NCBI GenBank assembly: GCA_955652705.1
Contig: CATPBK010000090.1
Span: 1 to 55,311, forward strand
Direction: 5' to 3'
Origin: Candidatus Dormiibacterota bacterium
GTDB lineage: Bacteria; Chloroflexota; Dormibacteria; Dormibacterales; Dormibacteraceae
DNA: 55,311 nt
The translations under genes and the position numbers were made by a program. The notes beneath the pieces were generated by a model, which saw nothing but the letters and a program-made list of their open reading frames with translations, was not told where the DNA came from and made no database searches. Shown here piece after piece: positions 9,163 through 17,032 of this stretch (position 1 is its first letter; the number at the start of each line of letters is the position of its first letter).

Positions 9163-9239
9163 CTCTCCGGCCAGGAAGTTTTTCTGACTGAAAACGCCTC
9201 CCGGAAAGACGTCTATGGCGGGAACTGGAGGCTGGCTAC

Positions 9240-9268
9240 AGCTTACCGAACAAATGTTCGTAAGTCAA
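9240..9268 (-). promoter_or_regulatory. SOS promoter of the imuA-imuB-dnaE2-HIT operon with LexA box in the spacer
   Basis: Reading leftward, TTGACT (9268-9263) and TAAGCT (9245-9240) are separated by exactly 17 bases, a good sigma70-type promoter. The spacer holds CGAACAAATGTTCG (9247-9260), which fits the Gram-positive/actinobacterial LexA consensus CGAAC-N4-GTTCG on both half sites. LexA bound there would block RNA polymerase directly. It points at imuA, the classical DNA-damage-inducible mutagenesis gene. The same site may also affect the divergent gene starting at 9347, but no rightward promoter is obvious. Confidence 0.9.
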
Positions 9269-9346
9269 GAGAAATAGTGGTCTCTCCGCCAACTTCGACC
9301 TGCTTTTTGGCCGTCCGCGTTGGTGAGCGTGAGAGCCACTCCTATC

Positions 9347-10126
9347 ATGTCAGCGCAGATGGCCACCGCCGAAGACCCACAGCGCACTGCCCGCCAGGCG
9401 ACCGTGATGGTGGTCATGCCCGCGTACAACGCCGCCCAGACGCTGCGCTCGACGTTCTTCGCCATCCCCACCGGCGTCGCCGACAAGGTGCTGCTGGTCG
9501 ACGACGCCAGCAGCGATCGCACGGTCGAGGTGGCGAAGGAGCTGGAGATCCAGGTCATCGAGCATCCCCACAACGTCGGCTACGGAGGCAACCAGAAGAC
9601 CTGTTACATGGAGGCGCTGCGGCAGGGCGCCGACGTAGTGGTGATGCTGCACCCTGACGGGCAGTACGACCCGAAGATCCTGGGCGACATGGTGGCCGCC
9701 ATCGAGGGCGGCCAGGGCGACATCGCGCTCGGCTCGCGTTTCCTGGCCCCCGGTGCGGCGCGCAAGGGCGGGATGCCCTGGTGGAAGATCCTCGCCAACC
9801 GCTTCCTCACCACCTGCGAGAACCTGGTCCTCGGGCTGCACCTGTCGGAGTACCACACGGGATACCGCGCCTACAGCCGGCGCTTCCTGGAGACGGTACC
9901 TTTCCTGCGCAACTCCAACGACTTCGTTTTCGACACCCAGATCCTGGTCCAGGCGGCCGCGTTCGACTTCGCGATCTCCGAGGTGCCCGTCAGCACCAAG
10001 TACTTCGCGGAGGCGTCCTCGGTGAACTTCCGCGTCAGCACCGTCTACGGCCTGAAGACGCTAGCGGTGCTCGGCGGCTACCTGCTGCACCGCCTGGGCC
10101 TAAGGTCCCGCCTCTTCGAGCACTAG
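9347..10126 (+). CDS. Family 2 glycosyltransferase (polyprenyl-phosphate sugar transferase type)
   Basis: A GT-A fold glycosyltransferase of 259 residues, similar to dolichyl/polyprenyl-phosphate mannosyl- or glucosyltransferases. Visible motifs are VVMPAYNAAQTL, LLVDDASSDRT, the nucleotide/metal site MLHPDGQYDP and EYHTGYRAYSRRFLE. There is no C-terminal membrane anchor, so it is probably a soluble or peripheral enzyme making a lipid-linked sugar donor. ATG at 9347 is chosen over TTG at 9320 because homologous sequence starts only near VMVVMPAYN; ATG at 9359 is also possible. The donor sugar cannot be told from sequence. Confidence 0.88.
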   Translation: MSAQMATAEDPQRTARQATVMVVMPAYNAAQTLRSTFFAIPTGVADKVLLVDDASSDRTVEVAKELEIQVIEHPHNVGYGGNQKTCYMEALRQGADVVVMLHPDGQYDPKILGDMVAAIEGGQGDIALGSRFLAPGAARKGGMPWWKILANRFLTTCENLVLGLHLSEYHTGYRAYSRRFLETVPFLRNSNDFVFDTQILVQAAAFDFAISEVPVSTKYFAEASSVNFRVSTVYGLKTLAVLGGYLLHRLGLRSRLFEH

Positions 10127-10140
10127 CGTGTACACGCTAG
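10123..10140. terminator. Perfect 18-base palindrome between convergent genes
   Basis: CTAGCGTGT is followed at once by its exact reverse complement ACACGCTAG. The palindrome overlaps the TAG stop of the glycosyltransferase gene and ends four bases before the stop of the convergent DsrE-like gene. As RNA it can form a seven-pair hairpin with a four-base loop on either strand, which suits a bidirectional terminator, though no U-tract follows. A dimeric protein binding site is an alternative. Confidence 0.4.
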
Positions 10141-10144
10141 CGGG

Positions 10145-10510
10145 CTAGAAGCTCAGGACGCGCTCGGCTTCCATGGTGAGGCGGACCAGGTCGGGCGGCG
10201 TGATGAACTCCTGGCCGCTTCCCAGCTGCGAGACCCCCCGGGCCTCGGCGCAGCCCTTTCAAACGTAGAACGTGATCCCCTGGGCGGCGCACTTCGCCAG
10301 CAGGTCGGCCAGCGGCGGGATCCCCACGCCGCGCACGCCCGCGGCGACCTCTGCCTTGACGAGTTCCGTGGCGTCGCCGGCCAGCGCGATTCCGCAGTCG
10401 ACGCCGGCCGCCGAGGCGCCGTTGGCGGCGATATGGAACGGGATGCTGGCCCGGGTCGGATCCGAGGGTCCGGTCGAAGCGACGATCAGCAGCTTTGGCA
10501 CGGCTAGCAT
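10145..10510 (-). CDS. DsrE-family protein with in-frame UGA at a CxxC position: candidate selenoprotein
   Basis: The frame from ATG 10510 (MLAVPKLLIVAST) reads through the DsrE-like fold (IPFHIAANGASAAGVDCGIAL; GIPPLADLLAKCAAQGITFYV). It meets TGA at 10261-10259 (codon 84), then continues in the same frame for 37 codons to TAG at 10147-10145 with KGCAEARGV and ...LTMEAERVLSF. Related DsrE proteins have C-x-x-C-x-x-x-R-G here, so the TGA replaces the first Cys, giving U-K-G-C. Of the 37 downstream codons, 35 end in G or C, like the rest of the window. With Sec the product is 121 residues, the usual family length. DsrE proteins carry or relay sulfur or act in redox. If Sec is not inserted, this is a nonsense-truncated gene. 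An ATG-to-TTG gap of only nine bases separates it from the divergent gene at 10520. Confidence 0.75.
10225..10254 (-). promoter_or_regulatory. Bacterial-SECIS-like hairpin just downstream of the in-frame UGA
   Basis: Four bases after the UGA the RNA can pair GCUGC (10254-10250) with GCAGC (10229-10225). After a three-base bulge it pairs GAGGCC (10246-10241) with GGUCUC (10235-10230), leaving loop CGGGG. The apical loop starts 18 nucleotides after UGA and has G at its second position. Bacterial SECIS elements generally have the loop 16-37 nucleotides after UGA with a G in the first two loop positions, so the geometry fits. Many GC-rich coding sequences form hairpins, so this alone is not proof. 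Confidence 0.5.
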
Positions 10511-10519
10511 GATCTCGCA

Positions 10520-10783
10520 TTGGTCACCGTCAGCGCCACGCCCGACTCGGCCGGCTGGGTCTGCACGGTAGAAGTGCGTGACGATCGCTCGGCGACCCGC
10601 CACCGGGTTCGGGTCAAGGCGGAGGATCTGCGGCGGCTGGGCGGGGCCGATGCTGAGGACCTCGTGCGGCGCAGCTTCGAGTTCCTGCTCGAAAAAGAGC
10701 CGAAGGAGTCGATCCTGACGGAGTTCGACATCAGCGTGATCGAGCGGTACTTCCCGGATTACGAGGCGGCGATCCGTTCATGA
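10520..10783 (+). CDS. Small conserved protein of unknown function, 87 aa
   Basis: The only start available after an upstream in-frame stop (TAG at 10505) is TTG at 10520. The protein has an N-terminal beta-rich half (VTVSATPDSAGWVCTVEV) and a helical C-terminal half with SFEFLLEKEPKESILTEFD and VIERYFPDYE. This pattern recurs in unannotated small proteins of GC-rich bacteria, by recollection rather than search. There is no membrane helix. Its stop overlaps the start of the next gene in ATGA, so the two are probably co-translated. Function unknown. Confidence 0.7.
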   Translation: MVTVSATPDSAGWVCTVEVRDDRSATRHRVRVKAEDLRRLGGADAEDLVRRSFEFLLEKEPKESILTEFDISVIERYFPDYEAAIRS

Positions 10784-10965
10784 AATGTCCCGTCCCCTGC
10801 CTCGAGTGCGGCACCTACACCATGCTGCTGGACCTGAGTGCCGACCACCAGCACATCGCCTGCGAGCGCTGCGAACGGGTCTGGTGCGCGGTCTGCCTGG
10901 GACGCTTTGAAGTCGAGATCTCGCCGCGCTGGCTCGAGCAGCAGCAAGTGGCATCGTTGAACTGA
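10780..10965 (+). CDS. Small zinc-ribbon-like protein, 61 aa
   Basis: A 61-residue protein with seven cysteines in paired arrangement: CPVPCLECG at the N-terminus and CERCERVWCAVC in the middle, which suggests one or two metal-binding knuckles. A hydrophilic tail ends in WLEQQQVASLN. It overlaps the preceding gene by four bases (ATGA) and is probably in one transcript with it. No catalytic motif is seen; a nucleic-acid or protein-binding zinc ribbon is the likeliest role, but this is inference. Confidence 0.65.
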   Translation: MKCPVPCLECGTYTMLLDLSADHQHIACERCERVWCAVCLGRFEVEISPRWLEQQQVASLN

Positions 10966-11000
10966 TCGAAGAGGCAGTCCGGGTCGAGGACAGGGTCGCT

Positions 11001-11678
11001 ATGCCGGAGCCGCCGGAGGATCCGGAGGCCCTCGCCTACGTCCTCGACCGGGCGTTGCCCAGGCTCAGCTTCGGCCTGATTCGGGTGCGGGAGGGGACCC
11101 AGTCGATCGGGCCGCTCGCGCTGATCCGGCTCGGTGAGCCCCACCGCCGCGGTGACGGCTGGGTGCGCGAGATCCGCGGTGGCTTGCTGGCCGCTCGCCG
11201 GGGCGGGACGGTCCGGACGGCTTGGCGAGATGGCCAGGTCGAGCTCGTGGTCGACGGCTACCATCCGCTCCTTCCCCGTTGGCTCTATCGATTCACCCAG
11301 CGCCCCTTCCACCACCTGATGGCGCGTCTCTCGCTCCTCCAGGCCAGGGGCCGTCTCCCGCCCCCGGGCATCCCCAGCCCGCCGGACCAGCGGCTGGCCG
11401 CGGCCGCCATCGATGTTGGTATCTGCCTGGCGTTCGCGCGCCTCTTGCGGCGTCCGGCCCTGCCTATTGTGGCCGCCTACCACGTCGCCTGCTGGAGCCT
11501 CGTCGGGCGAACCGCCGGCGGCTTCCTGACCGGGCAGCGGCTGACCTCTGTCGACGGCTCGCGGGTCACTGTCGGGCAGGCCGCGGTCCGCCTCCTCGCG
11601 GCGCCGCTCGCCATCGTTCGGAAGCGGGCCGTCCATGACGAGCTGGCGGGCACGGAGGTCGTCAGATCCGAGAGTTGA
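11001..11678 (+). CDS. RDD domain-containing protein with unassigned N-terminal half
   Basis: A 225-residue protein. The C-terminal 95 residues are RDD-like: a hydrophobic pair of segments (AAAIDVGICLAFARLL; PIVAAYHVACWSLVGRTAGG), the linker GQRLTSVDGSRVTVGQAAVRL and the characteristic ending RAVHDELAGTEVV. RDD proteins are membrane proteins often linked to transport or osmotic stress. The N-terminal 120 residues (for example GGLLAARRGGTVRTAWRDGQ and YHPLLPRWLYRFTQRPFHHL) match nothing I recognise and may be a peripheral domain. Start is ATG at 11001; the frame is closed just upstream. It overlaps the next gene by four bases (TTGA). Confidence 0.75.
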   Translation: MPEPPEDPEALAYVLDRALPRLSFGLIRVREGTQSIGPLALIRLGEPHRRGDGWVREIRGGLLAARRGGTVRTAWRDGQVELVVDGYHPLLPRWLYRFTQRPFHHLMARLSLLQARGRLPPPGIPSPPDQRLAAAAIDVGICLAFARLLRRPALPIVAAYHVACWSLVGRTAGGFLTGQRLTSVDGSRVTVGQAAVRLLAAPLAIVRKRAVHDELAGTEVVRSES

Positions 11679-12109
11679 GCGCCGGCCTCACCATCGCGCG
11701 CCCGATCGACGAGGTGTTCGAGTACGTGGCCGACTACCGGCACGTGCCGCACGTGATGGAAGGCGTCCGGTCCTGGCGTCCCCTCGGCCGGCAGGCACGC
11801 GGGAAGGGCGCCCGCTACCGGGTCGAGCTCGACGCCGCCCACCTGACCCTGAAGACGGTCCTCCGCATCACGGCCTGGGAACCGCCGCGCGTGATCGCCT
11901 GGACCGCCGAGTCGGCTCCGCTGAAGAACGAGGGGAGGTGGCGCTTCAGCCCGGTACGGGACGGCACCGACGTCCAGCTCACCGTCGTCTACGACCCTCC
12001 CGGCGGGATCTTCGGCGACTTCGTCGCCCGCGGCGTCGAACGCTTGCTGGAGGCCCGGATCCGGGACGCTCTCGACCGCATGAAGCGGGCGATCGAGAGA
12101 GCCGCGTGA
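11675..12109 (+). CDS. SRPBCC (START-like) family protein
   Basis: A 144-residue helix-grip protein. Its layout is typical: an N-terminal strand and helix (LTIARPIDEVFEYVADYRH), central strands (YRVELDAAHLTLKTVLRI; PPRVIAWTAE), GRWRFSPVRDGTDVQLTVVY and a long C-terminal helix (VERLLEARIRDALDRMKRAI). Such proteins bind hydrophobic ligands or act as cyclases or coenzyme-Q-binding factors; the ligand here is unknown. It starts with TTG overlapping the RDD stop and ends overlapping the GTG of the next gene, so all three are probably translated together. Confidence 0.85.
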   Translation: MSAGLTIARPIDEVFEYVADYRHVPHVMEGVRSWRPLGRQARGKGARYRVELDAAHLTLKTVLRITAWEPPRVIAWTAESAPLKNEGRWRFSPVRDGTDVQLTVVYDPPGGIFGDFVARGVERLLEARIRDALDRMKRAIERAA

Positions 12110-12618
12110 AGGTCTACTTGGGGCCCGGAGCGTCAGGCGGAGTGGACTCAATCAAGCCCTACGTCGACGGGCTCCGGCGGCTGGGCGTCGAGGCGGCGGC
12201 GGTGAAGCTGCCCAGCGGGCGGGCTGAGCGGGCGGTGGTTGTCTTCCTGGAACAGTCGGGAAGCGGCCCGGATGTGGTGGTCGGCGGCCGCTCGTATGGG
12301 GGGAGGGTGGCCAGCCTGGCCGCCGCCGAGCACGACTTCGCCGGCCTGCTGGTCTTCGCCTACCCGCTGCACCGGCCGGGCTTTCCGGACCAGCTGCGGA
12401 CCGAGCATTGGCCGCGCATCCGCTGCCCGGTATTGATCATCCAGGGCGAGTCGGATCCGTTCGGCTCTCCCGACGAGCTCCGCCGCGAGGTGAGTAAGCT
12501 GCGCGAGGTGCGAGTCGTCACCCTGCCAGGCACCGGCCATGGGCTCAAGGAGCGGCTCGACGACGCCCTCGCCGCCGCCGCCGACTGGATCACAACACTG
12601 AAGGTCAGTGGACCGTAA
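12106..12618 (+). CDS. Small alpha/beta hydrolase (TEX30/KANL3-like)
   Basis: The GTG at 12106 overlaps the stop of the SRPBCC gene and gives MKVYLGPGASGGVDS, a 170-residue minimal alpha/beta hydrolase. The nucleophile elbow is GGRSYGGR (G-x-S-x-G), the acid is in IIQGESDPFG and the histidine in LPGTGHGLKE. Short length, no lid domain and the YPLH segment fit the bacterial dienelactone-hydrolase-like/TEX30 group. Substrate unknown. The open frame extends further upstream but that part is the shadow of the SRPBCC gene. Confidence 0.8.
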   Translation: MKVYLGPGASGGVDSIKPYVDGLRRLGVEAAAVKLPSGRAERAVVVFLEQSGSGPDVVVGGRSYGGRVASLAAAEHDFAGLLVFAYPLHRPGFPDQLRTEHWPRIRCPVLIIQGESDPFGSPDELRREVSKLREVRVVTLPGTGHGLKERLDDALAAAADWITTLKVSGP

Positions 12619-12822
12619 CGGCAGCAAGCATGGCCTCCGACCGCCCATATCCGCCGGGCGCCTGGCGGCGCTGATGCCGTTGTCCGGGGGCCCGGCGCGC
12701 GTCGTCGCGCATCTTCGGATGCGCTGCCTAGCACGCCACCCCATCCTCGGCACCAACGGTCTGGACGGCCGGACTGCGGCCCTGCGGGCTGCTATAGCTT
12801 CCGCCGTTACGCTCCACTAGCC

Positions 12823-13731
12823 GTGCCAACCCAGCGAGCTCGCCTGCAGGCCAACGGCCTCAACTTCTCGGCACTCGTGGCCGGTCCCCGCGACGGCCCG
12901 GTCGCCCTGCTGCTGCACGGCTTCCCGGAAGGTAAGGAGTCCTGGGAGCCGCAGCTGGAGGCGCTGGCCAAGGCCGGTTGGCGGGCCGTGGCGCCCGACC
13001 TCCGGGGCTACGGCGGCACCGACGTCCCGGAGGGCGTCGACGCCTACACGCTCAGGCACCTGGTCCAGGACGTCCAGGGCCTCGTCCACGCGCTTGGCGA
13101 GGACCGGGTCGACCTGGTCGGCCACGACTGGGGGTCGCTGATCGGCTGGTCATTCACGAGCCGGCACCCGAACCTGGTCCGGACCTGGTCGGCGCTCTCC
13201 GTGCCGCACCCGACGGCCTTCGCGGCCGCCGCGGGCTACGACGGGGCAGGACACGCGGACCCCGAGCAGCTGGAGGCGTCGGCTTATGTTGGTCTCTTCG
13301 TCAGAGCCGGCAAGGCCGAGGAGGTTCTGCTCGAAGAGGACGGCCGGCGCCTGCGCGCCATGTTCGCCTTGACGCCCAACCCGACAGCGGTGAGCGGGGA
13401 GGAGGCGGAGGCATTCCTGAAGTCGATGAGCCGGCCGGGCCGGCTCACGGCCGCGCTCAACTACTACCGCGCCAACTGGAAGCCCGGCGCCTACTCCGCC
13501 TTCCCGCCCTGCCCGAACCCGATCCGGACGCCGACGCTGATGGTCTGGGGGACCGAGGACACCGCCGTGCGCCGGCGGGCGGTGGAGGCCACTTCCGACG
13601 AGGTCCAGGGGTACTACCGGCTCGAAGCTCTTCCCGAGACCGGCCACTGGCTGACGTACGAACGCCCGGACGTCGTGTCGCGGCTGCTCGTCGAACACGT
13701 GAGCCGAGCAGGCAGAATCCCCGCAGAATAG
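12823..13731 (+). CDS. Epoxide-hydrolase-like alpha/beta hydrolase
   Basis: A 302-residue alpha/beta hydrolase with an intact lid. Motifs are LLHGFPEGKESW (oxyanion HGFPE), APDLRGYGGTD, the nucleophile VGHDWGSLIGW (Asp in G-H-D-W-G, as in epoxide hydrolases and haloalkane dehalogenases), the acid in VWGTEDTAV and the base in ETGHWLTYERPD. Tyr residues in the lid (ALNYYRANW) fit the epoxide-ring oxygen clamp. The start is GTG at 12823. A 204-base gap without a convincing gene separates it from the upstream hydrolase, so it probably has its own promoter. Physiological substrate unknown. Confidence 0.88.
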   Translation: MPTQRARLQANGLNFSALVAGPRDGPVALLLHGFPEGKESWEPQLEALAKAGWRAVAPDLRGYGGTDVPEGVDAYTLRHLVQDVQGLVHALGEDRVDLVGHDWGSLIGWSFTSRHPNLVRTWSALSVPHPTAFAAAAGYDGAGHADPEQLEASAYVGLFVRAGKAEEVLLEEDGRRLRAMFALTPNPTAVSGEEAEAFLKSMSRPGRLTAALNYYRANWKPGAYSAFPPCPNPIRTPTLMVWGTEDTAVRRRAVEATSDEVQGYYRLEALPETGHWLTYERPDVVSRLLVEHVSRAGRIPAE

Positions 13732-13738
13732 CGGCTTG

Positions 13739-14140
13739 ATGAGCCAGTCCCATCACCGGCCGGGAGCCATGAAGCGCGTGGGCAGCCGCCGGCGCACGGT
13801 CAGCGGGCTCGGCATCATCCTGGTGCTGATCGGCCTGCTGGTGCTGGCCGTCAACTTCTCCTTGCTGCCGCGGTTCGTCTACGAGCTCTGGCCTCTCATC
13901 ATCGTGGCCATCGGCGTGTTCGGCCTGGTCCGCCGCCCAGGCTGGATCGACGAGATCGACGTGCTGGTCCCAGGCGTGGGGGAGGCGGTCAGCCGGCCGC
14001 GCCGCCGCGGCAGCCTGGTGCTGATCGGAGCGGGCCTGGTTCTGCTTCTCTTCAGCCTCCACCTTGTCGATGAGCGTGTCATCGGGCCCACCCTCCTCAT
14101 CGGGCTGGGGGCGCTGCTGCTCTGGCGTCGCACTCGCTGA
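13739..14140 (+). CDS. Small membrane protein, LiaF-TM/DUF5668-like
   Basis: A 133-residue protein with a short basic N-terminus and four hydrophobic segments in two pairs: GLGIILVLIGLLVLAVNF and WPLIIVAIGVFGLV, then GSLVLIGAGLVLLLFSL and VIGPTLLIGLGALLLW. The repeated pattern G-x-x-L-I-x-x-G-L resembles the LiaF transmembrane/DUF5668 group, often linked to envelope stress, but the repeat is short and the family is not certain. ATG at 13739 is preferred to the TTG at 13736. It begins eight bases after the epoxide hydrolase stop. Confidence 0.7.
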   Translation: MSQSHHRPGAMKRVGSRRRTVSGLGIILVLIGLLVLAVNFSLLPRFVYELWPLIIVAIGVFGLVRRPGWIDEIDVLVPGVGEAVSRPRRRGSLVLIGAGLVLLLFSLHLVDERVIGPTLLIGLGALLLWRRTR

Positions 14141-14180
14141 ATCACCCCCCGAAATCAGCGACTCCCCGGGAACGCCGAAA

Positions 14181-14990
14181 GTGACCGACGCCGACTGGTT
14201 GACCCTTTTCGCCGGCATCGGATCCGGCGTGCGCAGCGCCGTGGGTCCGGTGGCCGGCACCGAGGCGGGGCGGGCGGAGCTGGCGACAGGCGCAGGTGGC
14301 GACCGCACTGTCGAGGTCGACCGGGTGGCGGAGTCGGTGGCGGTCGCCGCACTCGAGAAGGCCGCCCAGGCAGGAGCCCGGTTCAGGCTTCTTTCCGAAG
14401 AGATCGGCGAAAGGGACTTCGGCGCCGAATCGCCGACCATCCTGCTGGACCCGATCGATGGCAGCCTCAACGCCAAACAGGGGGTGCCACTCTACGCGAT
14501 CATGCTGAGCCTCGTCGGCGAGCCTCGAGTCGGTGGCGTCCGCGCCGGCTACGTGATGAACCTGGCCACCGGCGAAGCCTGGTCCGCGATTCGGGGCGGC
14601 GGCGCCTGGCGCGGCGGCCAGCGGCTGGAGCCGCTTCTGTGGCGGCCCTCGCGCCGCTTCGAGGTCCTGGCGCTGGAGAGCTCGCCCCGCTCGCTCGTCA
14701 AAGCCGAAGCGTTGGTCCGGCGGTCGGCCAAGGTTCGGATCCTGGGCTCGATGGCGATCTCGATCGCCCAGGCCGCGGCGGGCAGCTTCGACGTTTTCTG
14801 TTCGCCGATCGACGCTCGCGTCTTCGATATGACCGCGAGCCTGCTTGTGCTCAAGGAATCCGGCGGGGTCGCCACCGACATGCAAGGGAGGTCGCTCGAC
14901 CAGCTGGGCGTCGACCTCGAGACACGCAGCACGCTGCTCTGCTCGGCGGACGCCCACGCCCACGAGCAGGCGCTCGAGATCCTGCTCTGA
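14181..14990 (+). CDS. Inositol-monophosphatase family phosphatase
   Basis: A 269-residue Mg-dependent sugar/inositol phosphatase of the IMPase superfamily. Metal-binding motifs are visible: LLSEEIGE (Glu ligands), LLDPIDGSLNAKQGVPLYA (D-P-I-D-G-S) and the C-terminal GSMAISIAQAAAGSFDVF with DARVFDMTASLLVLKESGG in place of the usual W-D-x-A-A segment. The W-D being F-D is a modest deviation. Substrates could be inositol phosphate, fructose-1,6-bisphosphate or another sugar phosphate. The GTG at 14181 is used because the longer upstream frame is shadowed by the preceding gene. Confidence 0.85.
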   Translation: MTDADWLTLFAGIGSGVRSAVGPVAGTEAGRAELATGAGGDRTVEVDRVAESVAVAALEKAAQAGARFRLLSEEIGERDFGAESPTILLDPIDGSLNAKQGVPLYAIMLSLVGEPRVGGVRAGYVMNLATGEAWSAIRGGGAWRGGQRLEPLLWRPSRRFEVLALESSPRSLVKAEALVRRSAKVRILGSMAISIAQAAAGSFDVFCSPIDARVFDMTASLLVLKESGGVATDMQGRSLDQLGVDLETRSTLLCSADAHAHEQALEILL

Positions 14991-15032
14991 TCGCTCGCCG
15001 CCCCGCTTCAGCACCCTGATAGCGTTTTCGGG

Positions 15033-17032
15033 ATGCGTTCAGCGCCCGCGGCGCAGGTGGAGCCGAAGCTACCCGGCGCGGAGGTGGAGCAGCTCCGGCC
15101 ACGCGTCGTGATCGAGGGGGTGGCCCCAGAGGTCGAGGGCGGCCGTTTTCCGGGGAAGGGATCGCTCGGGGAGAGCGTCCTGGTCGAGGCCGACGTCTTC
15201 GCCGACGGCCACGACGAGCTCCGGGCGTCGCTCCACTGGCGCCGCGCGGGCGAGCTCGACTGGACGGAGGTCACGATGCGCTCCCTGCCCAACGATCGCT
15301 GGCGGGCCGGGTTCAAGCCCGACCAGCTGGGCTGTTATGAGTTCACTGTCGAGGGCTGGGTCGATCCCTTCGCAACCTGGGCGCGGGACCTCGCCAAGCG
15401 CGTCGAGGCCGGCCAGGACGTCGCCCAGGACCTCCTGATCGGGGCCGACCTGGTGGACGCGGCCGCGGCCAGGGCCGGCGAAATCGATCAGAAGGACTTG
15501 AAGGCCGCCGCCCGCTCGCTGCGGGTGGGCCCGCGGAGCCGTAAGTCGGCGGTTGCAAAAGCGCTTGGCCCGGCACTCGCGGCGCTCATGACGCGCTACA
15601 GCGAGCGCGTGGGCGGGGCGCGTTACAGCCGCGTGCTGCGGGTGCTCATCGACCCGGCGCGGGCCAGGCACGGCGCCTGGTATGAGATGTTTCCGCGCTC
15701 GACCCGGGCGGACGGCAAGCACGGCACGTTCAAGGACGTGGAGGCGCGGCTCCCCTATGTGGCGGGGATGGGGTTCGACGTCCTCTACCTGCCGCCCATC
15801 CATCCGATCGGCCGGACCTTTCGCAAAGGCCGCGACAACAGCCTCGAGGCTGCCCCTGACGATCCCGGGAGCCCCTGGGCGATCGGTTCTTCCGAGGGCG
15901 GCCACAAGGCCATCCACCCGCAGCTCGGCACGCTGGCCGATTTCCGCCACCTGCTGGCCACCGCTCGGGATCGCTATCGGATGGACGTGGCGATCGACAT
16001 CGCCTTCCAGACCTCGCCCGACCATCCCTACGTGAAGGAGCACCCCGACTGGTTCCGCAAGCGGCCGGACGGGTCGATCCAGTACGCCGAGAATCCGCCC
16101 AAGAAGTACCAGGACATCTACCCGTTCACCTTCGGCACGGAGGCCTGGCGCGAGCTCTGGGCTGAGCTCTGCGACGTGGTGCTCTACTGGGCCCGGCAGG
16201 GCGTGCGCATCTTTCGCGTCGACAACCCGCACACGAAGCCGTTCGGCTTCTGGGAGTGGCTCATCGGAGAGGTCAAGCGCGAGTTTCCCGACGCGATCTT
16301 CCTGGCCGAGGCTTTCACGCGCCCAAAGGTCATGTACCGCCTGGCCAAGGTTGGGTTCTCGCAGTCCTACACGTACTTCACCTGGCGGACCGGCAAGCGT
16401 GAGCTGACCGAGTACTTCACCGAGCTCACGACCTCGCCGGTACACGACTTCTTCCGGCCCAACCTCTGGCCCAACACGCCCGACATCCTGACCGAGCAGA
16501 TGCAGCGCGGCAGCCGGCCCGTGTTCATGTCGCGCCTGGTGCTGGCAGCCACGCTCGGCGCCAACTACGGCATCTACGGTCCCGCCTACGAATTGATGCT
16601 GAATCAGGCGACGCCCGGGCGCGAGGAGTACGCCGCCAACGAGAAGTACGAGATCAAGCGCTGGGATGTGGAGCGGCCCAACCCGCTGCGGGACTTCATC
16701 GCACAGGTGAACCGGATCCGGATCGAGAACACTGCCCTTCAGTCGGACCGCGGACTCCTCTTCCATCCGATCGACAACGAGCAGCTGCTCTGCTACTCGA
16801 AGAGCAGCGAGGATGGCGCCAACCTGGTGCTCGTCGTGGTCAACCTGGACCCGATCTGGACCCAGTCCGGCTTCGTCGACCTCCGGCTCGACGAGCTGGA
16901 GATGGATCCCTCTCGGCCTTTCGCTGTCGACGATCTGGTAAGCGGGTCTCACTACACCTGGCAGGGCTGGCGCAACTACGTCGAGCTCAACCCGCACGTG
17001 ATGCCGGCACACATCTTCAAGGTGTTCCGCTG

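Noticed and set aside
11635-12105. An N-terminal extension of the small alpha/beta hydrolase
   Set aside because: The upstream frame is Arg/Pro-rich and runs through the clearly coding SRPBCC gene in another frame; GTG at 12106 gives the proper hydrolase start.
12608-12820. A 70-codon frame in the gap between two hydrolase genes
   Set aside because: Arg/Ala-rich, overlaps the previous gene end, no ribosome binding site and no family; treated as non-coding.
15069-17012. A 647-codon open frame on the minus strand opposite glgE
   Set aside because: It is the antisense shadow of glgE, produced by high GC third positions; the translation is Val/Glu/Arg-rich without any domain.
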